Part shown: positions 35,101 to 47,100 of the stretch, one piece after another
How the letters are laid out: each line of letters starts with the position of its first letter
Numbering within the stretch: position 1 is the first letter of the stretch
NCBI GenBank assembly: GCA_029168955.1
Contig: JAPDOI010001154.1
Span: 152,978 to 216,977 of the forward strand
Source of the DNA: Aplectana chamaeleonis
Taxonomy: Eukaryota; Nematoda; Chromadorea; Rhabditida; Cosmocercidae
Reading direction: 5' to 3'
DNA: 64,000 nucleotides
The notes under the pieces: model-generated
Databases searched by the model: none
Seen by the model: the letters and a program-made list of their open reading frames with translations, nothing else
Told to the model about the DNA's origin: nothing
Position numbers and translations under genes: made by a program

Positions 35101-38100
35101 ACTTACAACGAGAGCCAGAGAACGGAGCAAGCAAGCTATTGAGTGACAAATCCAATGACGTGATTATGGGAACATGATCACTGGCCAGGACCACATCGGT
35201 AGACCAGTTACAGGAGATAGCTAGCGAGGATGATACAAAGGTGATATCGGGTGAGGAAGGCCTACCCACTGCTGGGAGACGAGTGGGAGAATCCTTATTG
35301 ATAGGCACAAGATAACAATCATCAGCGAATAATTCAATGAGTTCACCTCTATTGTCAGGCTCTAGAGGAGAGAACCACGAGGGAGAATGAGCATTGAAAT
35401 CACCAGCCATTACAACCGAACTAGATGACAAGGCAGTATGGACAGTATGTAAGTAATTTGAGGGGTCAAACGCGTTAGGACAGGACGTGGATGGGGGTAT
35501 GTAGACGTTGACAATATCAAGGGGGCCACTTTGTAATACAATATGAACACCAAGACATTCTACAACATCATCAGTGGGTAGATTAATTAGGTGAGAAGGG
35601 ATAGAAGATTTTACAAATGTTGAAACACCACCACCGTGAGATGTACGTGGAACATGATAAGACAAATAACCAGGAAGACGGGGGAAGGGAGGGGGAAGAT
35701 GGGCTAAGCTTGGTCTCCTGCAGGAGAATGACATCAGTTTGAGTGCGATCTATGTACACTGTAAGTTCAGCTATTTTGGCACGCAGGCCATTGATATTGA
35801 GTTGATAAATGCAAAGACTATGTTGAGGAACCCTAGAAGGATTTACAGAGCAAGACATACAACAGTAAGCATGAGTGTAGTCATCATAGCTGGACAATCC
35901 CGAACATTTGAGGTGCACCCAGCCAAGGCAACCACCACATTGAATGCTCGCATGTTGGCCAGATAGCCCGCAGTGACAGCAGGGATATCGCGGTGTCTTG
36001 CTGCGCGGTCCCGGATTCCTCTTGACGCCAGCTCGTAGAAGTAGAATACAGAGGAGTGTAGCAGCCAGCAAACTACACTCCCAATACGAAAAAACTCCAC
36101 ATGGAGTGATTGATGTCCGTTTGATGAGTCTCCATAACGTCGACTCCACAGATCCACCACGCGTAGGTTGAACATCTTGGATCCGCTTCACTCGTAGACG
36201 CATCATAATGTGTAATCAATGCGTCTTCGTCGCCTCCTGAGGTACACCGATGTGATTTCCAAACCACGGATGATGATTCGACACCAAATGTCTATGGGAT
36301 GATTCATGGTGTAGAAATCGCAGCGGTGTAACTCAGGAAGCGACGAAGACCCATGGATTTACACGTTATGATGCGTGTACTAGTGAATCGCTAAAACGCA
36401 TATGACTCTGTTCAGAGAAACGTTTGGCAGCTGCAAAGTATAAATTCCAATTCTACGTTGAAAATTGATTCTAGAATGGCTTATTTCATTCGGAATGGCC
36501 ACGACGTGTAATGATCCTTCCCTTGTTGGGCACATGCGCCTCAAGTCAAACTCACCCATCTATTCGTCAACTCTGCGTCCATGCTTTCTATTGTGAAGCG
36601 CACAGCGGTTGCTGTAGGAGTAGCAGCTGTGAGCTGCAACCATGGCACTCCCTGTCCCTTCACCTATAGACTTCAACTTTGAATTTTCGAGTTTTTCAGC
36701 TCAGGACTGGGATTCATGAACACAGCCGGCTTGGTTTGGATTTGGTTAGGGCAGCAACCCCAGCGGTAGCCAAATCGCGAACCGGCATTCACAACCGCCC
36801 CACCGCGGTTGAGTGGCTAACCATTCCGCGGCCACGTACTTGCCACTCAATTGACGCCGAGAATCTCGATTGGAGAAAACCAATAGTGACACTCGGGTCG
36901 GGATTTCCCGAACCCGTCACTGTTTTTATTGCACATGACTGTTAATTTTGCTTGCTTTTTAAATTCTTATTTTTGTCTCCGTTATGCTTTACCTTCTTCA
37001 ATTAATATCAGGCATTTAAAGGGATTTTCCTCAACTTGGAGATGTTTTTTTTTTTCAATTTTAAGATTTCTTTTTTTCTTTTTTTTTAACAGATCCTTTT
37101 TGGTTTTTTTTTGAAAGTACATAAAGTGGTTCTGCTTGCTCACGATGAGCCGCAAACCTGTTGGTAAAATTTTAACCCCCCATTTAGCTTTTTTCTGGCA
37201 TTACTAGCCTTTTCAACTTTTTTTTTCAACCCGCCCCTCTATTTTTTTTGTGTATTTCGCATGGCTTAGGTGTTGCTGCAGGGATCACCTTAGTCCTCTC
37301 GAAGAGTTTTTGACTTCAAGTTCTCCGTTTTTCGTTTGAGTTCCGAGTTTTTTCCATTTCATTTTTTGTCTAAGAATCCCTTTTTTTCTCCTTGTCATTC
37401 TCACACAAGCTTACTCTCGCTCGCAACAGGAGAAAACTAAAACGATTCCTTAAAAAATCATATAGAAAAGCTCAAAATGCAAGGGAAAAACAGAAGTTCG
37501 AACTAAAAACATCAAGAAGACCCAGGCTGATCACAGAACCATGTAAAAACATTAACATTGAAAATACAAATGGGCGCTTCGGAAAAAAGTAAGAAGAAAA
37601 TTTGTAGATGCGAAAAAACAAAATCATGTGGATAAGGCGAATCGGGTTTTGAAAACACACCACGAAACCCCAGGCTGTCAAAAAGGGTGTATCACAGTAC
37701 CAAACCAAGTTAGGGTTTTCCAAAAGAAAAATAACGAAAACGTGTACGAAAAGGAAAAGGGCTGGGAAAATTTTTTGAAAATGAGGGAATTCGGAGCCAA
37801 AATGGGGAAGAAACCCCAGCGAAGAGCCTGTAGCTGATCGGTAAATGTTCAGCACGCGGAAGACAAGAATTATAATAGAAACAAAAAGTGGAGGCAAAAA
37901 GAACATGGATGTGCGATAAAATAAAGAAGAGAGCGAGAGCAAGGAAGACAAGCATAGAGATTTTAATTAGTAATGGGCAACATACTATAGTTGTACAATT
38001 TCGAAAAAAAATGTCGAACGAACGAAAATCGGAATTTTTCGTTCGAAACTCTTTCGAACGAACGAAAAATGAAAAAAAAATTCCTTCGAAAAAATTCCGA

Positions 38101-41100
38101 ACGAACGAAAAATGAAAAAATTTCGCTCGAAAAACTTTCGAAATTTCGAAGGTCGAACGAACGAAATTCGAAACTAATCGAGATTTCGATTTTTTTCGAA
38201 ATTTCGTATTCTTTTCGAAATTCGTCGAAAATCTCGAATTTTTTCAAAATTTGTCGGAAATTTCGAAATTTCTTTTTCGAGATTAGTTCGAAAGTATTCC
38301 GAACGAAAGAATTTCGACAACATTTCGAAAAATCGGATTTCGAACGAACGAAAATTGAAAAATTTTCGTTCGAAAGAATTTCGAACGCACGAAATTTGAA
38401 AAAAATTCGTTCGACGAAATTTCGAACGAACGAAATTTGAAAAAATTTTGTTCCACGAAATTTCGAACACCGGAATCTGAAAAAAATTCGTTCGACGAAT
38501 TTTCGAACGAACGAAAACGAACTAAAAAATTTCGAAAAATCTTTCCAAATTTTTCGGAAAATTTGTTCGTGTACAACTATACAACATACATAAAACTTAC
38601 AGATGAGGTTGATGATTCTGAGAATTTTCGTTGTTATCGAGAGGAACACATTATGGCTAGCCGGCCTATAATGTGGCAGTTTTTATGCGTATTCGCAAAA
38701 GGTTTTGGAATAAATTTTGCACATGGTCCATATCAACAAAATGTAACATTATTTTATTCAGATAACCTGAGAAAACCCTCGTTTGTTAATAAACAGATCG
38801 GTATTACCTCACTATCAATTCGACGACTAACAAGGAGCCACAATAAGTCATAGTGACCATTCCAAATGAAATGTACCTTTCTAGAACCATTTTTCGGACG
38901 ATAAGTCCGAATATACCCATCGCAGCTGTCTAGACCCACTCTGAAAAAGTTATGAGCGTTTTTAAAGCATCGCGGCAGGGTAAGGGTATTTTTAGGGTGT
39001 TTTTAAATTTTTAATGATTTTGCTAAAAACATGTATGTAGGGGTAATCTGGGGTGCTGAACACGAATCTGGGGCTTGCTTGCCCTAATTTAAAGGTTCAC
39101 TGTAGGTTACGGTAGGTAACATGCCATCAGGGAGGCAAAACCTACCTCAATATTCCGATAATCGACAAATGGACATCAAATTCGTATTCAGCACCCCAAA
39201 TAACCCCCACATAGAAACTTTGAGACAAATCTTAAACTTTAACCAAACTACCGTATACCCACTGTAATCTACCGCAAGCTGCCAAAAATCGATAAACCGA
39301 CATCAGATTCGTGTTCAGCACTCCAAATAACCCCTAGAGAAATAACTTGAGCATATTCTATAGCACTCCGAAATTGTCAAAAGTTGTGATTTGCCATCAA
39401 ATTCTCCCCGATCGGAATCTGTGAACGAATACAGTCGAAAACTTCGGAAAATCGACAAATGAACCTCAGAATCGTGATCAGCACCCCAGATAACCCAGCA
39501 GGGCGAATTTTAGGTCAAATCTGATATATTTTTCTAAACACTTCGAGAGCCCTCTAATTGGTATAAATAAATGCCCAAACGAAAATTCGTACCAGTCCAA
39601 AACGCTGTCACTCTGCGCAAAGTTTGAAAATGTTCCTTCACTCAAACTTTGCTTAGTAGGGTAGTTTTGGGCGCTGAACACGATTAGGAGGTCCGTTTCC
39701 GGATTTTTAAAAAAAAATGCGCTATTTGGAGGGTACAATAAGTACGAAAATCAGAGAAAAATCCCTATAACTTTTTTCAGAGTGGGTCTAGGCAGCTGCG
39801 ATGGGAATATTCGGACTTTTCGTCCGAAAATGGTTCTAGAAAAAGTACATTTCATTTGGAATGGTCACTATGACTTATTGTGGTTCCCTTGTAAGCCGCG
39901 AAACCGCTGCAAACCGCGGCTAACCGCAGCTTCGAGGTGCGGTTACGCGTAGCCCAATCATAGCCCAGCCGCAACCAAACCGGATTTTTTGTGAATGCCG
40001 GTTTCCTCCGCTAGCCCAGCCGTGACCGTGGTTTGCCTTTCATGAATTCCAGCCCAGAAAGCATGATTCCCAAAACAATCACCGTCAACGCGAAAAGCAA
40101 GAATCGGCTCCTTGTCTGCCTGCGAGGTTTGCAGAGCGGCCCGGAGCCCATCCAGTTCGTTCTGCTTTCAGTCGGGTCACTAGAGCGGATAGCTCTGTAC
40201 GGAATGACTGCTCCGCGAAAAGCACCTGATTGAGAAGATCCGTTGAGAACGAGTGATTTACTTGACCTGGAGATGAACTCTTTGTCGGAAACCACTTTGA
40301 TGGCTGTACGTTTAAAAACAGAAACTCCCACACCTAAAGTCACCGTCATTTTCAGATAGCCTCCTTCCCTGTACAGTAAGGTTTTGTTCGTCATCGGTGC
40401 AGTGCCTTCTTTGTCAACAGTGTATTCTCCATTGACGGCAATTGCAGGCAGCGCCAACACATGAACGTATCCATAGGTTTCCCGGCTGGGGAGACACAGA
40501 ACTTTGCATGGTGATTCTGGATACTGGCAGTCCTTTTCGCCTTTTCTCCTGAAAAATTTAATATGATGCCCAAATTCATCCATCAAAGACAGAAGGCATT
40601 GCCCATGGAGGAAATCAGTGTCAATTTTCTTCGTGCTCACTCATGATGCAAAGTTTGGGACCTCAGTGGTGCTGCCACACAATGTCATCCCAAACTGCGA
40701 ATGGCTCTAGGACAGGCTAGAAGAGGTTGATGCAAAAGTTTCTGAACTTTTCACGACTTTGAATAAAAACACTTATGAATTTCAGAAACAAACAAAGCTC
40801 ACCCAACAAAATAATTTCCATCACATTCAAGGATCCTTCGCCACCGATTGGGCAGATCATGGATTCACGACGCGTAGTTGAACTCCGGCTGTTTCGAGTC
40901 GAAGTGTTTTTCTGAAGTTATTTTGACTTCGTCATCGTTAGAGAACTGTTTTCCATCAGAAAGTGTGTCGAGCGAAACAGATGGTTGTCAGAAGGGACAA
41001 GATTTGGGCTATATGTAGGTGAGGAAGAACTTCCCAGCCCAGGTCCAGCAGTTTCTTTCTGGGTTATCCGAGATACGTATGGCCGAGCATTGTCGCGAAG

Positions 41101-44100
41101 AAGGCAAACAGAAACTGCTGGACCTGGGCTGGGAAGTTCTTCCTTACCCTCCATATAGCCCAGATCTTTGCCCCTTCCGACTATCATCTGTTCCGCTCGA
41201 TGCAGCACTTCCTGATGGAAAACAGTTCAGTAACGTCGACGAAGTCAAAGAGGCCTTAGAAGAATACTTCGACTCGAAACAGCCCGAGATTTACGCGTCG
41301 GGGATTCATGATCTGCCCAATCGATGGCGAAGGATCCTTTGAATGTAATTAAAAATATTTTGTTGGGTGAGTCTTGTTTGTTTTTGTAACAAATGTTTTT
41401 ATTCAAAGTCGTAAAAAATCCGGAAACTTTTGCATCAACCTATAGTTAAAAGGCAGACAACTTCTCCTCAGCGAAAGAGGGACGGAAAGCATATGACAGC
41501 AGCGCTAATCACAAAGCGGGCACGATCGCCGGCGGGTCGTAGGATTCCGAAAATACTCCGCGGAACGACTGCACAGAGTTACCCCATCGTAGACGTTCCA
41601 GAATGATTTTAAAGTGAATCTAGAGGACGACTGCTTATAAAGTCAGTGCTCACCACCCGCCCTCATTTCAGACCTCGCTCGCCACCCGCCAGCATACAGC
41701 AGGAGAGAGAGAAAGCCATGAGAATATGGCGGGTCGCAGGACCGTTTATAGGGCAGCGCGTGACGAGCTAGCTGCGAGCGGGTCGCCCACAACCCTCATC
41801 TAAACACGCTCGAACGGTCAGACAAGTATATAGTATACCTTTCGCTAAGGCAAGCTTCCGCCCCCAATGAGAGTCTGCACCTTGACGACCTGAACGAGTC
41901 GATCGATCTGGGGCAAAATGAGCAGCCAGTCAGTCTGCTCTTGCACCGGCTTCGGCATTCAGGCAAACAGGAGCTTCACGCCTACGCCGATCCGCCCACT
42001 TTCCTCGAGACCCGCGAGAGGCACGTGCTCGCCTTCCTGACATTAGAGCGTGCATATCACGGGGGGAAGGTGAGATAGTGCCTACCGCTTGCGGAGCACG
42101 CACCAAAAATGAGGCTAGATGCCCACGACACCCATTTCCAAGGACAGCATACGACGCACTATTTAGCCAGGACTCTGGAGTCGGCAATGTCGCTGGTTTA
42201 ATTATCCAAGTTTGCGGTACTTGGCCCCGCGTAGCCGCTGGAAGCCCCGCAAAACCGCTGGTGGTCCTAGATGGTGCACTGCGCACTGACCGCAGCGCGT
42301 TTCGTGATGTGGCCCGCGTTGCATTCTGGTGTGCCGGCAGCGCCGCACGTCTTTGTGCCAGCCACGTCGCGTGCCGGTGCGCCGAGCGCGTTGCGTATGG
42401 ATGTGCCAGCCGCGTCGCATGTTGGTGTGCCGAAAACTTGGTCTCCACGCCCAGCCCATCAAATTTAGATGAGCTCGTGGCCCGGTCCTTAGCGCCGAAG
42501 CAAGCATGACACTCGCGCGAACACAAATGAGACAGCTGCTAGGCGAGGCACCGTAGCCAGTCGATCACTTATGTGTTATATATCACTGCTCAATATCAAT
42601 GACAATTGCTTCTGCCTGATAGCTCCAGCCTTATCTCTTGTTTAACTTCGTATCGCTCGCGGCCAAATCAACGCGCGCGAAAGGCCAGAGCCTTTATTCC
42701 GATGCTTTGCGACCGCTTTTCGGCTTAGTGTAGCCAACCTGTATTCGCTATCAATGTTTTAATAGTGATACTGATAAGCGGCTAGCTTTCGGAAAAAACA
42801 TCTAGATGTCTCAGTTGCCTTACAAGAGCTCACAGCGACCGGTTCGCTGTTCTCCCAAGGTGAGCTGCCTTCTCACCTCTGGCTCTCTGGCTCTAAAGCG
42901 CTGAGAAGAAGCGCGGCAAGCCGAAGAAGACCCCACGAGTCGACTGCAGAAAGGCTCTGCTCGCGGTCCTCTTCCAGTCTCCTCTTGAGCGCGCGTCGGG
43001 CGCGCTCCAGGTCTAATTTCTTAGGATTCTAAGCGCTGTTGAGCGCTCTTCAGGCGCGCTCCAGGTCTAAGATCCCTGGACAGGTAGCGTAGATTGCTGA
43101 GCGTTGCTCGCACTCCTCTACAATGTTCGAAGAAGATCGAGTAGAACGCTGCAATCGGGCGCGTTCCATTGATTATCCAACGAACATTGCAAAAAGGGAG
43201 TCGCAAGCAGCCCTCAGCTGATAAGGGCTTTGAGAATACGCTCGCACCTAACCTAGGCGCTAGGGCTTAAGACTCATTCCCGAAACTTTCGAGTAAAGCT
43301 TAGAGCTGTTCCGAAAGTTCCTGAACCAACTAATGATCAATCTTTCATGCGAGCACAAATCAACGTGCTCGCATCACAGCGGTTCTGCAAACTCAAAAGT
43401 TTGTTTCCAGATAATCGCAGCATGGATCACCAAAGCATGTCAACGACGGATCTGAAGGCTTTGGAAAAAGAACTGCTCGATGGAATCAGCAGTGTTGAAG
43501 AAGGAAAGAAGGACGACGCTCTCAAAGTCCAGCTGGTGGAATCCCGAGGCCGCAAACGCCAACGAGGGCGGTCTTCTCGCAACCGCCGAGGACGCAAAAG
43601 GTCATCCTCATCCTCGTCTTCCTCGTCTTCGGTATCTACCTCTGTCGCTGTCATCTGTCCAGTCAACGGAGGTTGAGAGTGTTGAGACTGACTCTGACAA
43701 CGAACATCCAGCGATGAAGAAAAAAAGGGCGCGAGAGGAGGGTCTGAAAAAAGTATATGAGGGCTCCTCACCTCTGGATCTACCGAGAGTTCCTAAGAGG
43801 ATCGAGTTTGCTTCGTCTGTTTCTATTGCCCCGGAAATTGTGAGCATCGAGAAGAAACTGCGATCGCGAGTCAAAATTGCAGATGGTCTGCTTCAGCATT
43901 TTGAGTCCTGTGCTATGGGAAACTTCATTGGTCATGATGAACGTGTAGCACACTTTGAGAAACTCCTCTGGTAGCCTCAGGACTAGCGCTGTTCCCGTGC
44001 TCGATGGAGGCTTAAGAGTGACCACCTTTCGTCTGGGAGTAGATGAGCACACCATGGTTGAGGACGGGGAGGCGGTGCTGAATGCGCTCAATCTGCTGGC

Positions 44101-47100
44101 AATCGGGAGAAATGAAGCCAGGGAAAGTCGTTACGCGAAATCCGACTTGGACTTCAAACAGGCAATGGAGCTGTTGGGGAGTCCTCGTCCATGATATCAA
44201 TGTTCGTCGTCGTGAACGTTTTTTCGCAGCTTCGGCGTAGATCCCGGCACGTCCGTCCCCAACTGTAGAGGACTTCCTGTGGAGGCCCCCACACACTCAG
44301 CGGACAAGCCTTGGAATGAATTTGCTCCAGCTCTCATTGGCACTCGTCTGTCTACAGAGGTAAATAAGAAACGTTTAACTTTTCTTCTTTATCACAAAAA
44401 CCAAGCCGTTTAGGTTGTTGAGAAGACTCAATGCCAGAAGCTGACTGCGACTCTGATGAAGGAGACGAAATCATCATCCAAAAAAGAATGTGATGACAGC
44501 AATTAAAAAGCACAGCGAAAAGGGGAAGAGGTCGAGTTTCAAGCGATCTCACGTTCGGCCCTGGCGGCAGGTCAGCTCAGTGTGATCGAAGAATGTTATA
44601 CCAATAGGTGGTCGACTCGGTTTTTTCGCAAGGAATCGGTCCGTTCTCGCAATAGATAACCGGACACAGGAATCCTTTGCGGCTACGAAAACCCTTTTTA
44701 AGAAGTCCTACCCTCTCGAAAGTTCAGCCCGGACAAGACGTGGCAGTGACCACATTTTGCTCCGCCATGAAAAACCGATAAGATGCTGGTCAAAGATGCG
44801 GTCGAAGAAGTGTCCTGGTCGGAAAAGGTCTGGGTCTCTAGTATGTTTTGTATACCAAAAAAGATGGCTTGGTCAGACCAATAATTCATCTGGGACCACT
44901 GAACAGGTTCGTCCAACTCGTTCATTTCAAAATGGAATCGTTAGAGATGCCGCGTGATCTAGCACGCAAGGGCGACTTCATGGCCAAACTGGACATGAAG
45001 GATGCCTATTTTTCGGTTCCTATCGACTGCGCGTTCAGAAAGTACCTCGCTTTCAGTATCAGCTGTAAATTATACAGATTTAAAGCCATGCCGTCTGGCT
45101 TAGCTTCGGCGCCATACGTCTACACCCGCCTAGTGAAACCAGTTGCAGATTTCTTGAGAGAACGAGGCATTAGACTAGTAGTCTACTTCGATGACTGGCT
45201 ACTTATCGGTGATTCCGCAGAGCAACTTTGCAATCACGTTTCTGTAGCCATGGATCTTCTCAATAATTTGGGTTTCTCGGTCAATGAAGGGAAATCTCAA
45301 CGTCTACCCACTCAGCATATTGAGTTTCTGGGAATTGAGATCGACACGACTCAGTTGATCTCTTCACGTCCCCTGGAACGCAAGGTGGTAGTGATTGAGA
45401 CTGAAGCGAAAGCTCTATTAGCAAACTCTTTCAACGTATGCCAAAGGCAGGTAGCTAGGTTTATTGGTCGAGTAGTGTCCGTCAGCATTGCTTGCAAACT
45501 GGCTGTTTTGTTTCTTCGTAATCTACAACGTTGGCTGGGTAGTTTCCACCCGTTGGGCCATGAAGACTACGACAAATGCGCACCCCCTAAATTCTCAGTG
45601 TTACAGAGACGTGTTATGGTTCACTTCAGAGTTCAGGAAACACACGTCGCAAGCTTTTTTGCCCCCGGAAACAAAGCCTTATCGTGGTTTCTGGCGCCTC
45701 AAACGAAGGTTGGGGAGCAGTGACAGATTCTGAGAGAACTGGCGGTCGTTGGTCTTCCGAGGAACGATCTCTACATATAAAGCTGCCAAAGAATTGTTAG
45801 CATGCTTTCTAGGTCTACAGTGCTTTGCTAGAAACCTTCGCGACATAACTGTGAGAGTAGAGATCGACAACACAACGGCAGTGTGGTACTTCAACAAATT
45901 CGGCGGTACTGGAAGTAGTAGTTTGAGTCTAGTTGCCCGGGAACTGATTCTCTGAGCTGAGGAGCGTGGCCTCTACATTGTAGCCTGCCACAGAGCTGGA
46001 GCAGAGAACTTCGAGGCAGACTTCATGTCAAGAGAATTTCGTGATTCCTCTGACTCATCGCTTGATGCAGTTGTGGCTATGACCTTGTTCGTCCGCTGGG
46101 GAGTTCCGCCAATAGACATATTTGCCTCTCGTTCCAATGCAAAATGTCAGGCGTATTACTCTTTCCTTCCAGATCCACACTGCAGAGCCGTGGATGCTTT
46201 CAAGCAACCCTGGTAGGGGATCTTAGCCTTCGCGTTCCCACCATTCAACATGGTGGGACGAACCATAAGGAAGGGTTTGAGAGAGAATGCTCGTCTCATA
46301 TTAGTCTGTCCCCGATGGCCAACCCAATTCTAATGGCCTCTGGTATATTTTCACAGGAGCGGCGTCGTGACTCTACCCCTGAGTCCTCGCCTTCTCGTGA
46401 ATCCGAAGGGAGAATCTCACCCTTGTCTGAGCAAACCGACCTTTTCACTGATTGCATGTCTCATATCGGTGAGTACTGGCGCATACGAGGTTTTTCCACT
46501 GCTTCTATTTCCGCCATGATGTCGAATCGGTCAACCGCCACGATCCAGCAGTACAATTCAGCGCTCAAAAAATGGGCTTGTTTTTGTTGGTCGGTAGGGA
46601 TTGAGATGACACTACCAACTGCTAAAGGCATTGTTAATTTTCAGGCAAAACTCTTTGTGAAGGGCCTCAGTTATTCCACAATTAACACGCACAGATCAGC
46701 TGTCTCCACATATGTTGACAGCCTAGGAGGGAGTATGTGTGGCGCTGACAAACTTTCAGTCACTCGTTTCATGAAGGGCATATTTAGACAGCGCCCTCCA
46801 GTGCGAAGTACAGTTGTATTTGGGAAGTCGGTCGAGTTCTCGACTTCATAAGAGGTTTGGGCCAGGACTCTTCTCTGACCCTCAAGGATCTCACACTGAA
46901 AATGACAATGTTATTCGCTCTGGTATCGCCAAGAAGGGTTTCAGAGTTAGGTGCGCTTCGTTTGAGATCAGTTCAAGCTAGCGACAGCCGCTGGGTGTTT
47001 AGGCTCGATTATATGAATAAAAATAGGCGGGTGGGCTCTTCAGCTCACACGGCTGAGGTCATTGCCTTTATACAGGACCCTCTTTTATGCCCTAACACTA

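Noticed and set aside
37963..38649. 228-codon minus frame rich in Phe/Arg
   Set aside because: Produced by the TTCGAACGAACGAA array; the opposite strand is equally open.
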